Shown one piece after another: positions 1 through 5,446 of a stretch of DNA of 9,102 bases. Location: contig JADFVM010000104.1 in the NCBI GenBank assembly GCA_015222555.1, positions 1-9,102 of the forward strand, read 5' to 3'. Position 1 is the stretch's first letter. The number at the start of each line of letters is the position of its first letter. Both the position numbers and the translations under genes were made by a program. This stretch comes from Pseudomonadota bacterium (GTDB lineage Bacteria; Desulfobacterota; JADFVX01). Below the pieces are notes generated by a model, which was not told where the DNA came from, searched no databases, and saw nothing but the letters and a program-made list of their open reading frames with translations.

Positions 1-111
1 TCACTTCCTGTTTTAATTCAGGACGATGTTCCAGCGCTTACTAAGGAGAACAAGATAAAAAAACAATTTCGAATCCTTAATCCTTTTTTTAGCTCTAAAG
101 ACCATGGCTAG
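1..111 (+). CDS. Possible C-terminal end of an off-window gene
   Basis: Frame 1 is open from the first base to a TAG at 109-111 and would encode the last 36 residues of a protein, ending in NPFFSSKDHG. The other two forward frames close by about base 44, and all three reverse frames contain stops within the first 40 bases, so this is the only reading frame that could cross the edge. No domain can be recognised in so short a tail. An open stretch of this length can arise by chance, and there is no independent support such as a terminator after the stop. The hemerythrin gene starts 74 bases downstream on the same strand, so the two could be co-transcribed. Confidence 0.3.
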   Translation, partial: SLPVLIQDDVPALTKENKIKKQFRILNPFFSSKDHG

Positions 112-173
112 TTACACATGGGAAATTCCTTAAATAAACCATAAAAGTACAACTCAAATATCAATCAAGAAAG

Positions 174-180
174 AAGGAGA
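174..180 (+). promoter_or_regulatory. Ribosome binding site fixing the GTG start of the hemerythrin gene
   Basis: AAGGAGA lies five bases before the GTG at 186. The in-frame ATG at 195 is 14 bases away, too far for this site, so GTG is the better start. It also restores the usual short leader before the conserved EWNDSYSVG segment. Confidence 0.75.
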
Positions 181-185
181 ACTTC

Positions 186-590
186 GTGGCTTTAATGGAA
201 TGGAACGACAGCTATAGCGTTGGTGTTAACCATATTGATGATCAACACAGGAAATTAATAGAAATGCTTTCCAACTTTTTAGAAAGCGTTGAAATGGATA
301 GTGAAAGGGCAAAAACAACTTTAATTAACGCCCTCATCGATTACACAAAATATCACTTTAGTAATGAAGAAAAATGTTTTGACAAGTTTAATTATTCAGA
401 CAAAGAAAACCACAAAAAGGAGCATCAGATATTTATTGATAAGGTAAGGGATATACAAAACCGATTGGAAGCCGGCAATATGGTGTTAACCATGGAGATC
501 GCTAAATTCTTGCGCGAATGGTTAATCAACCATATAAAAGTATCAGACAAACAATACAGCCAATGTTTTAATGAAAATGGTCTCATATGA
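186..590 (+). CDS. Bacteriohemerythrin (hemerythrin-like diiron O2-binding protein)
   Basis: This is a single-domain cytosolic hemerythrin of 134 residues, the normal length for bacterial members. The family binds O2 reversibly at a non-haem diiron site in a four-helix bundle and is used for oxygen storage, delivery or sensing in microaerophiles and anaerobes. All seven expected iron ligands can be placed: H21 (in DDQH), H57 and E61 (HFSNEE), H76 and H80 (HKKEH), H116 and D121 (HIKVSD). The N-terminal EWNDSYSVGV segment is also typical. There is no signal peptide or fused signalling domain. It stands alone: the gene on the right is convergent, and the only possible partner is the uncertain tail at the left edge. 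With a chemoreceptor in the same window a role in aerotaxis is tempting, but nothing links the two. The family call is very secure; the physiological role is inferred. Confidence 0.95.
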   Translation: MALMEWNDSYSVGVNHIDDQHRKLIEMLSNFLESVEMDSERAKTTLINALIDYTKYHFSNEEKCFDKFNYSDKENHKKEHQIFIDKVRDIQNRLEAGNMVLTMEIAKFLREWLINHIKVSDKQYSQCFNENGLI

Positions 591-905
591 AAGTTTAAAG
601 AGAGATGCAGTTCATTTTGCCTTATTTCTTACAGTTCTTACTTCAAAAGACAGATAAACAAGGCAACATACCATTAATCCAAGGCCTCAATCTTTAGACA
701 AAACATAATCCTTTCTCATCGCCCATCTTACACCGTCACACCATGCTACGGCGCCCTACTTTTCACTTAAATAAATAATCCAAGAAATCTTATCTGACTT
801 ATTTTTTTGTCATGTCAATGTGATGTCGTTAACACCGAGGAGGAAAGAGCAATGCTGGAACGGACGACAACACCCGTTCCAGCATTAAGGGAAACTTGAT
901 CAGTA
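591..905. other. Intergenic region between two convergent genes
   Basis: I see no gene in these 315 bases. The one clear structure is the hairpin at 851-886. A weak pair of 7-base inverted arms (617-623 and 660-666) just past the hemerythrin stop has a 36-base loop and no T-run, so I do not call it a terminator. Confidence 0.6.
851..886 (-). terminator. Hairpin terminator of the Spy-like gene, possibly bidirectional
   Basis: Two perfect 13-base arms (851-863, AATGCTGGAACGG; 874-886, its complement) enclose a 10-base loop. It lies about 20 bases beyond the stop of the minus-strand Spy-like gene. On the minus strand the stem is followed by GCTCTTTCC, only a short T-run, so it may act as a weak intrinsic terminator or as an mRNA 3'-end stabiliser. 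Confidence 0.6.
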
Positions 906-1364
906 TTATTTTTCACATCCATGCCAGCCATGCTTACGGCCTTTCATCTTATCAACTTTAGCCGCCAGCTTTACTCTCTGTTCCGCGGTTAGCACTGCGT
1001 GGAACTCTCCCAAACGGTCAACAAAGAGGTCAATGATTTCATCAATCATTGCCTGTTCCCTGTCAATGATCTCCTTTATACGCTCCTCGTTAAAGCTGTT
1101 ACTTTTCAGTTCATCAATAAAGGCCTCTTTTACTTTTGAATGGCCTGCTCGCATTTCATCTTTTTTGCCGGCAAGTTCATCCTTGAAATCAATTAGCTTG
1201 GTTTTCTGGGCATCATTGAGATCCAGATCGGCGGCGATTTTTTCAACCATCCTGTCAGGATGACCATGATAACCTTTACCATGCCAGCCATGTCGGCAAC
1301 TTGAAATTGCCACGAGTGACAAGATTACTATTAAAGCAAATATAATATTTCGTATTTTTTTCAT
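906..1364 (-). CDS. Spy/CpxP-like periplasmic protein with His-rich ends, probable lipoprotein
   Basis: This 152-residue exported protein resembles the Spy/CpxP (LTxxQ) family, small helical periplasmic proteins that act as chaperones or metal/stress-responsive regulators of envelope signalling. Two LTxxQ-type motifs are visible, LNDAQ (49-53) and LTAEQ (125-129), in a charged helical body. The N-terminus is a signal peptide ending in ISSC, so C23 could be lipidated. The mature protein begins with a His/Gly cluster (HGWHG at 25-29, then two more His), and the same HGWHG recurs at 145-149 beside a Cys, suggesting metal binding. Start choice: AGGAGG at 1373-1378 is only 2 bases from the ATG at 1370 but 8 bases from the in-frame ATG at 1364, so I prefer 1364. 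It is divergent from the exported protein at 1725. The family call is good; metal binding is inferred. Confidence 0.85.
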   Translation of the reverse strand: MKKIRNIIFALIVILSLVAISSCRHGWHGKGYHGHPDRMVEKIAADLDLNDAQKTKLIDFKDELAGKKDEMRAGHSKVKEAFIDELKSNSFNEERIKEIIDREQAMIDEIIDLFVDRLGEFHAVLTAEQRVKLAAKVDKMKGRKHGWHGCEK

Positions 1365-1372
1365 TTTCATTC

Positions 1373-1378
1373 CCTCCT
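1373..1378 (-). promoter_or_regulatory. Ribosome binding site deciding the Spy-like start
   Basis: A perfect AGGAGG on the minus strand, 8 bases from the ATG at 1364 and 2 bases from the ATG at 1370. The spacing favours the inner ATG. Confidence 0.75.
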
Positions 1379-1672
1379 GATTATTTCTTTAGGTTTTTTA
1401 AACCGGAAAACTCGATGGCAAACATTTTACCGGTTATATCCTTTCCACCCCCACAAGTTTTCCCTATCGTATTATTTTATCCTAAATTTGGAAGGAATGC
1501 ACTCCGGGAACAAAATTGTCACAAACAAAGCTTAACTAATGTATTGCTGTGCTACCTATTGTAGAATCTATTTCCCGCCATCCTGTCCTTTAAACCCAAT
1601 TTACAAGACGAAGATAATCTCACATGTCCAAATTTATATTTTCAAATCGAGGGCTCATAATCAAATTAAACA
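1379..1672. other. Divergent intergenic region
   Basis: This carries the upstream regions of both the Spy-like gene (-) and the exported-protein gene (+). The only structure seen is an inverted repeat AACCGG (1401-1406) / CCGGTT (1430-1435), with partly paired A- and T-runs inside, about 35-70 bases upstream of the Spy-like start. It could be an operator or leader hairpin. No convincing -35/-10 pair is seen on the minus strand. Confidence 0.35.
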
Positions 1673-1681
1673 TGCTATACT
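1673..1681 (+). promoter_or_regulatory. Extended -10 promoter of the exported-protein gene
   Basis: TGCTATACT is a good extended -10 element (TGnTATAAT type). A start point near 1688 would leave a leader of roughly 37 bases before the ATG at 1725. No good -35 element lies 16-18 bases upstream, which is usual for extended -10 promoters. Confidence 0.5.
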
Positions 1682-1724
1682 CAATGAATCAAGAACCCTA
1701 AAAATCATATAAGGAGATTTAACA

Positions 1725-2183
1725 ATGTTGAAAATAAAATCAGTATTAATGATTGTGCTTTTTTTATTCATTGCTTCAACCTCAATTACAACAGCCGGCG
1801 AACATCCCGCGGATCACCCCGCCGGGGAGCAGAGTGCCGTAACGACGGAGACAATCGCAAAAGCCATCGATGCCCACGTAAAAAATGAGAGCAATCAAAA
1901 GGGGGGGTATTTCATCGTTGAAGACAGGGTAGCCAAAAAGACACTTTCCCTGAAGCTCGATAAAATTCACAGAGAAAGGCTCTCTGCCATTGACAAGGGC
2001 CATTACTTTGCCTGCGTCGACTTTACAAACGAGGACGGCAAAAAATACGATATCGACTTTTTCCTGAAGGATAAGAAAGGGAAACTGAAAGTAACTGAAA
2101 CAATGGTCCACAAAGAGGAAGGAAAAGAGCGGTACAACTGGGTAAAGAAGGGTGACTTCTGGGTTAAGAAGCCCGTAGAATAA
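1725..2183 (+). CDS. Small exported protein of unknown function with a His-Pro N-terminus
   Basis: The 152-residue product has a clear signal peptide (K3, K5, then a hydrophobic run to about residue 20) with likely cleavage after A24. The mature N-terminus carries two His-Pro pairs (EHPADHPAGEQ, 26-36). The remainder looks like a compact alpha/beta domain: a helix around 41-55, then strands including GGYFIVED (60-67), a central HYFACVDF (93-100) with a lone Cys, KYDIDFFLKDKKGKLKV, and a C-terminal YNWVKKGDFWVKK. I do not recognise a named domain; from memory, similar His-Pro-rich exported proteins occur in Geobacter relatives, which I cannot verify here. AAGGAG at 1711-1716 sits 8 bases before the ATG. 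It is divergent from the Spy-like gene and convergent with the transglycosylase gene, whose stop is only 37 bases away with no hairpin between them. It is certainly a gene; its function is open. Confidence 0.85.
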   Translation: MLKIKSVLMIVLFLFIASTSITTAGEHPADHPAGEQSAVTTETIAKAIDAHVKNESNQKGGYFIVEDRVAKKTLSLKLDKIHRERLSAIDKGHYFACVDFTNEDGKKYDIDFFLKDKKGKLKVTETMVHKEEGKERYNWVKKGDFWVKKPVE

Positions 2184-2220
2184 TCTCTATGGCGCAAAGA
2201 CTCCTTCTATATCTTATTCA

Positions 2221-3258
2221 CTAAATATGAATCAGCGTACCCTGCTTTACACCTTCTATATTTAGTATCTTAGGATTTTTGAAGAGAATCATCTTTACAT
2301 CAAGATTATTTCTCTCGGCAATTGTGGAAAGGTCCTCCCCTTTTTTTATAACGTAGGCCCTCGAGTTTTTAACTATTGACATAAAGGAAGGTCTCAGCCT
2401 GTAACTAAAGTTATATTCTTCCGAATTATCGAGAAGCTTTTTTATGGCAAAGATATTTATATAATGCATTTTTGTTTCTTTTGGAAGCTTATAAAAAAGT
2501 GATTTATTCAGGCCGAACCTTTTGATACTCTTCCTCACATTACCGGGACCATAGTTGTAATAAGCGGTTAACAAAAAGCGGTATCCCTTATACTTGTTCG
2601 CAGCATCCCGCATATAGGAAGCCGCTGCGTAGATAGACTTAGATGGATCGAGTCTTTCATCGATTACGTCATTAACAATCAGCCCCTTTTCAGAGGCTGT
2701 CACTTTCATGAACTGGCCAAAACCTCTGGCAGCTTTAAGAGATTTCGCTTTTGGATTTCCGCGACTCTCCCATGCCAGGAGTGCTGTTAAAAAATTTTCA
2801 TCGATTGCATATCTATCTGCCGAATCGGCAATATATTCTCTATAAACAGAGACCTTGGAAATCCAGTTGCTTATGCTGTCAATGGGCCCTTTGCCTGTTT
2901 TCCCTGAAACACTCATCTGCCAGATCTTGATTTGCTTATCCACAAGTTTTTCAAGGTGTGGGTCGACATGCCAGAGCTTAGCCTTATTCACTGACGTCGG
3001 AGCAATTAACTCTTTTGATTCTTCCCCTGCTGCTGAAGGTTTTGACTCTATGGACACATCACCATTTTTGCCTTTAACCATAGTTTCATTCTTGACAGCC
3101 CCCGACTCATTTAATGCCGCAAGATAAAATGAGATGCCTATAAATGATGCAAGAATAGTGGAAAGGGACAAAGCCACCTTTTTGTGTGTCGCACTGTACC
3201 AAATGCTGTATTGAAATGGATCAATGGCGGCTGTACTATTATAATTATTTTCCTTCAT
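2221..3258 (-). CDS. Membrane-anchored lytic transglycosylase (SLT/GH23) with C-terminal LysM
   Basis: The 345-residue product should cleave the MurNAc-GlcNAc bond of peptidoglycan non-hydrolytically in the periplasm. An uncleaved membrane anchor lies at about 27-48, preceded by a short cytosolic tail. A low-complexity linker (50-95) leads to the SLT domain at roughly 139-265. The catalytic Glu is E164 in AWESRGNP, followed by the GFGQF motif (179-183, equivalent to GLMQL) and AYYNYGPGNV (232-241), all characteristic of family GH23. A LysM peptidoglycan-binding module occupies about 301-345, starting AYVIKKGEDLSTIA. The domain order is that of MltD-like enzymes, but the protein is shorter, with one LysM only. 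AGGAG lies about 11 bases before the ATG, a rather long spacing. It is monocistronic by context, with its own extended -10 promoter upstream. The enzyme class is secure; whether it serves growth, flagellar or secretion assembly is not shown. Confidence 0.93.
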   Translation of the reverse strand: MKENNYNSTAAIDPFQYSIWYSATHKKVALSLSTILASFIGISFYLAALNESGAVKNETMVKGKNGDVSIESKPSAAGEESKELIAPTSVNKAKLWHVDPHLEKLVDKQIKIWQMSVSGKTGKGPIDSISNWISKVSVYREYIADSADRYAIDENFLTALLAWESRGNPKAKSLKAARGFGQFMKVTASEKGLIVNDVIDERLDPSKSIYAAASYMRDAANKYKGYRFLLTAYYNYGPGNVRKSIKRFGLNKSLFYKLPKETKMHYINIFAIKKLLDNSEEYNFSYRLRPSFMSIVKNSRAYVIKKGEDLSTIAERNNLDVKMILFKNPKILNIEGVKQGTLIHI

Positions 3259-3350
3259 TACGCTTCTTACTCCTGAAAAAATATTGCAAGCATGGCATTT
3301 ATGATTACCAAAAATCTAAAGGAACCGATTACTATAACAGATTATATAAT

Positions 3351-3359
3351 ATTATACCA
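3351..3359 (-). promoter_or_regulatory. Extended -10 promoter of the transglycosylase gene
   Basis: Reading the minus strand, TGGTATAAT is a perfect extended -10 element. Transcription would start near 3344 and give a leader of about 86 bases. No good -35 hexamer is seen. A second TATAAT-like element follows within a very AT-rich run. Confidence 0.55.
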
Positions 3360-3383
3360 GAGAAACGATGATATCGGGTTTGG

Positions 3384-3408
3384 TATTGAAACAGGAACTG
3401 TTTCGGTA
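3384..3408 (+). terminator. Terminator-like hairpin without an obvious gene
   Basis: The core is GAAACAG (3388-3394), a GAA loop, then CTGTTTC (3398-3404), extended outward by two G-U and two A-U pairs. On the plus strand it is followed by two separate runs of five T, the pattern of an intrinsic terminator. No credible plus-strand gene ends here; the short frame stopping at 3371 overlaps the transglycosylase gene antisense and has no ribosome binding site. Confidence 0.35.
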
Positions 3409-3587
3409 TAAGATCTCTTTTTGACTCTCTTTTTGTAAACATCTTTTTCATCCCCTTAAATTTACTTCATCTATAAATAGTTCTCTTTTTCTCTTTCCTC
3501 TCCAGTGTGTTGGATTGAAAGATCGGGCACAAGGATGAGCAAACAGATTTTTTGGAGAACTACAACAACTCATCTCTTATACAATAG

Positions 3588-3860
3588 TTAGTTTATACAC
3601 ACACCTACACTTATATTTACCCCTTTATTCTGATGTCTAACGACTCTGACTCTTGTTACCAGGTCAGATTTTTCCGGATCGATATGCATCTGCAAAGTGG
3701 TTGCTTCCCACAATTGACTTACGAGAGAAAAAAAGGCCCCTCTCCCGCTCAAATTTTCAATGGTAGTCTTTTCAATAAATGTATTCCCCGCTGAGCTCTT
3801 TCCTTGTACGACCACAGGGAGTTCTAGATGTATTCTAGATTCACTTCGCCTTTCTTTCAC
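3588..3860 (-). CDS. PilZ-domain protein (probable c-di-GMP receptor)
   Basis: This is a 90-residue stand-alone PilZ domain. PilZ proteins bind cyclic di-GMP and pass the signal to motility, polysaccharide or adhesion machinery by protein contact. Both signature motifs are intact: RxxxR (R5-SES-R9) at the N-terminus and NxSxxG (N36-LSGRG-G41) on the following strand. The barrel continues to the C-terminal VGVCIN, so the domain is complete but minimal, with no partner domain. The start is a GTG with GGAGG at 3868-3872, seven bases away; an overlapping ATG is in another frame. A sigma-54 promoter lies about 40 bases upstream of the start, tying expression to RpoN and an enhancer-binding activator, as often seen for motility or surface functions in this group. 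The target cannot be inferred, since no effector gene is adjacent. Confidence 0.9.
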   Translation of the reverse strand: MKERRSESRIHLELPVVVQGKSSAGNTFIEKTTIENLSGRGAFFSLVSQLWEATTLQMHIDPEKSDLVTRVRVVRHQNKGVNISVGVCIN

Positions 3861-3867
3861 ATCCCCA

Positions 3868-3872
3868 CCTCC
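3868..3872 (-). promoter_or_regulatory. Ribosome binding site for the GTG start of the PilZ gene
   Basis: GGAGG on the minus strand, seven bases before the GTG at 3860. It supports the GTG start, which puts the RxxxR motif at residues 5-9. Confidence 0.7.
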
Positions 3873-3899
3873 AAAGACCGGTTTTTTTGTGATTCAAAT

Positions 3900-3916
3900 T
3901 GCAAATTTCTTGCCAG
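3900..3916 (-). promoter_or_regulatory. Sigma-54 (RpoN) promoter of the PilZ gene
   Basis: The minus strand reads CTGGCAAGAAATTTGCA. This matches the -24/-12 consensus TGGCACG-N4-TTGCW at all but one position, and the GG and GC dinucleotides are separated by exactly 10 bases as required. Transcription would begin near 3889, about 29 bases before the GTG start and just upstream of the ribosome binding site. The enhancer-binding protein and its site are not identified; the roughly 250 bases upstream are AT-rich and could hold them. Confidence 0.75.
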
Positions 3917-4119
3917 GCCTGTAACATGCTGAAATCACTTAGAAAATACATGTGGGGTGTTTTAATATTAATATAATTGTAAAATCACCTGACATCTTTT
4001 GCAGATGATGGAATAGATATTTTTTATTTGGGAGCAAAAAAATAATTGAAATTAAGATGTTAGATGCTTTTCATGAAGGTAAAAAAAGCTGACACTTTCT
4101 TTTAGTAATGCTCAAAATG

Positions 4120-4160
4120 TTTGTGATACTTTTGTGATAATTGTGTGGTAACAATATAAT
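4120..4160 (+). promoter_or_regulatory. Orphan sigma-70 promoter with tandem repeats and an inverted repeat
   Basis: TTGTGA (4132-4137) and a perfect TATAAT (4155-4160) are separated by 17 bases. TTTGTGATA occurs twice, at 4120-4128 and 4131-4139, an 11-base period; the second copy contains the -35. Between the boxes, ATTGT (4140-4144) and ACAAT (4151-4155) form an inverted repeat with a 6-base spacer, a possible operator. A start near 4167 would run into AAAGGAGGG (4175-4183), a good ribosome binding site with no start codon at proper distance, and then antisense into the AlgH remnant. Confidence 0.55.
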
Positions 4161-4265
4161 TTGAAATGAACAATAAAGGAGGGAAGAGTCAAGCAGCCTG
4201 CATGGTGGGTAAACGCTTTGCTTTTACTATTGATATAGTTCGCATTTTCGTAACATATTCCGGCC

Positions 4266-4580
4266 CTATTTTTCGTAGTTCACAATCATCATACCCGCCG
4301 GTGTTGTTTTCCTCTTTTTTATTAAATCACCCCAGATATCAGCAGGGTTAAGGTCAAAAATGCTCCCTGCATCGGCATGCTCAACACGCCACCCTCCCCT
4401 TAAGATCTCTGCCTCAAGCTGACCCGCCGCCCAGCCGGCATGGCCTCCATAAATACGAAAACCTTGCTCCAGCACCTTTCCTCTTGTCTTAGCATCCATA
4501 AGATCTATATTGTGACTATAATAAACATCATCAAATATTCCTACCCCTCCATGGGTCGCCTTTTCAGTCCTTAACAGCAC
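4266..4580 (-). pseudogene. 5'-truncated AlgH/YqgE (UPF0301) remnant
   Basis: The 104-codon frame corresponds to the C-terminal part of the YqgE/AlgH family (UPF0301), cytosolic proteins of about 185 residues whose function is still unsettled. The diagnostic segment GGHAGWAAGQLEAEI lies at 45-59, followed by GGW (62-64) and NPADIWGDLIKKR. The usual N-terminal ~80 residues, including the conserved region around the first strands, are absent. The reading frame stays open upstream of the GTG at 4580 for ten more codons until a TAA at 4611-4613, which lies inside the palindromic repeat at 4598-4653. The GTG has no ribosome binding site. The break therefore coincides with foreign-looking sequence. 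I read it as a gene remnant left by insertion or deletion. The family call is good; non-functionality is inferred from length and the missing start signals. Confidence 0.75.
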
Positions 4581-4597
4581 TAACGGAATGTGTGAAT

Positions 4598-4653
4598 AAA
4601 GGGGACAGATTTATTTTTTAGAATTGTTGCCAATAAATAAATCTGTCCCCTTT
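4598..4653. repeat. Palindromic repeat with 19-bp perfect arms (REP/MITE-like)
   Basis: AAAGGGGACAGATTTATTT (4598-4616) and its exact complement (4635-4653) enclose an 18-base spacer. No obvious target duplication flanks it. From memory, the AATAAATCTGTCCCC motif recurs in many proteobacterial genomes and is associated with REP-associated tyrosine (Y1) transposases; I cannot check that here. It lies between the methyltransferase stop (4672) and the broken end of the AlgH remnant, and its left arm supplies the stop codon that closes the AlgH frame. The hairpin could also terminate methyltransferase transcription. Confidence 0.75.
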
Positions 4654-4671
4654 TTAACTCAATAATATAAA

Positions 4672-5274
4672 CTAACATTTTGTTGCGATAACTAGAAATA
4701 CCGGATATTTTTTTCCCTCTTTATTAATTGTATGTGCTGTAAAATACTGAACATCATCAAATCCATTATTTTCTAAAATTGTTTGAAATACATCACGTTC
4801 AAAACCGAAATGAAAGACACCTTCAGTATCTTCCGGATGAAAACTTCCATCCTCTTTATCAAGATCAGCCAAGGCAACCATCGCGTCTGACTTTAAATGT
4901 TCGGAAAATATTTGTATGAGTTTATGCGTATCTTCTATGTGATGCAAAGCCATAGCACTCATAATCAAATCAAACTGTGCATCTATGGGTTTATCTGTAA
5001 TATCCTGACAGACAGCTTCTACCTTGCCATGGAATTCTGGCTTCGAAACAAGTTTATCCAGCATCGCTTTGGAGATATCTACAGCCACAATTTTATTTAC
5101 TAAAGGTGCGACATGAGAACTAATCAAGCCCGTACCTGCACCGAAATCCATTACATCCATCTGACCATTAAAAGGTATATGTTCTAATATAGATGTCCCA
5201 ATAGCCGATGAAAGTTTCTTAACCATATCATCAGCATCCCAATCTTTAGCTTTTTCATTAAATAAGTCTGCCAT
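4672..5274 (-). CDS. Class I SAM-dependent methyltransferase, likely a mobile cassette gene
   Basis: This 200-residue cytosolic protein has the Rossmann-like fold of Methyltransf_11/25-type enzymes, which transfer a methyl group from S-adenosylmethionine to small molecules or proteins. Motif I is DFGAGTG (43-49), the acidic ribose-binding residue after strand 2 is D66 (VAVDIS), QD at 90-91 matches the adenine-contact position, and strand 4 carries FDLIMSAMALHHI (101-113). The length suits a single catalytic domain with no extra substrate domain; the substrate cannot be deduced. AGGAG at 5283-5287 lies eight bases before the ATG. The gene follows an attC-like site (5327-5446) in the same orientation, with a 58-base leader from the predicted crossover point, as expected for an integron cassette. 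Its own downstream attC is absent; a palindromic repeat and the AlgH remnant follow instead. Enzyme class is secure; cassette origin is inference. Confidence 0.9.
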   Translation of the reverse strand: MADLFNEKAKDWDADDMVKKLSSAIGTSILEHIPFNGQMDVMDFGAGTGLISSHVAPLVNKIVAVDISKAMLDKLVSKPEFHGKVEAVCQDITDKPIDAQFDLIMSAMALHHIEDTHKLIQIFSEHLKSDAMVALADLDKEDGSFHPEDTEGVFHFGFERDVFQTILENNGFDDVQYFTAHTINKEGKKYPVFLVIATKC

Positions 5275-5326
5275 CCAAATAGCTCCTACAAATAACTTTT
5301 CGCCACAACTAAAATTATTTCTTTAA

Positions 5327-5446
5327 ACCTAACGGCCGAGTTGAGCGGAACCCCGACTTGAGGGAATTCATGCTTGCATGAAATTCCCTCAACAAAGGGG
5401 CGGAGTCCCGCTTTAGCGGGATTTCCGTTCGAACGACTGGTTAGTG
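5327..5446 (-). other. attC: Integron attC-like recombination site
   Basis: Read on the minus strand, the 120-base site has all parts of an attC in order: R'' CACTAAC (5440-5446), a 5-base spacer CAGTC, L'' GTTCGAACGGAA (5423-5434), a long centre, L' TTCCGCTCAACT (5339-5350), a 5-base spacer CGGCC, and R' GTTAGGT (5327-5333), a perfect GTTRRRY. L'' and L' pair as GTT, GA and CGGAA, with one extrahelical C and one mismatch, and CTAAC pairs with GTTAG. The two unpaired spacers are equal in length. The centre folds into two nested hairpins: 5358-5392 (TTGAGGGAATT stem, one bulge) and 5401-5427 (TCCCGC/GCGGGA stem). Crossover would fall between G5333 and T5332. R'' fits its consensus less well at its first two bases. 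No integrase gene is in the window. Confidence 0.7.

Larger units (their letters stand above)
3259..3587. other. AT-rich intergenic region between the transglycosylase and PilZ genes
   Basis: There is no supportable gene in these 329 bases. They hold the transglycosylase promoter (3351-3359, minus strand), a hairpin at 3384-3408 followed by T-runs on the plus strand, and otherwise T- and C-rich sequence. No terminator for the PilZ gene is evident just past its stop at 3588. Confidence 0.55.

Noticed and set aside
617..666. TTGCCTT / AAGGCAA inverted repeat after the hemerythrin gene
   Set aside because: The loop is 36 bases and no T-run follows, so it is a weak and probably chance pairing.
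3186..3371. 61-codon plus-strand frame ending shortly before a terminator-like hairpin
   Set aside because: It starts at a GTG without a ribosome binding site inside the antisense of the transglycosylase anchor region; its composition (many Tyr and Cys) is unlike its neighbours.
4059..4065. GTTAGAT, a perfect attC/attI R' box
   Set aside because: No matching R'' or L'/L'' arms are present on the plus strand upstream; the nearest TAAC is about 140 bases away and pairs over four bases only.
4139..4156. Resemblance to the E. coli lac operator
   Set aside because: The central spacing differs and no LacI-type regulator or sugar gene is nearby; kept only as a generic inverted repeat.
4166..4351. 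61-codon plus-strand frame after the orphan promoter
   Set aside because: Its ATG falls at the predicted transcription start with no ribosome binding site before it, and the second half is antisense to the AlgH remnant.
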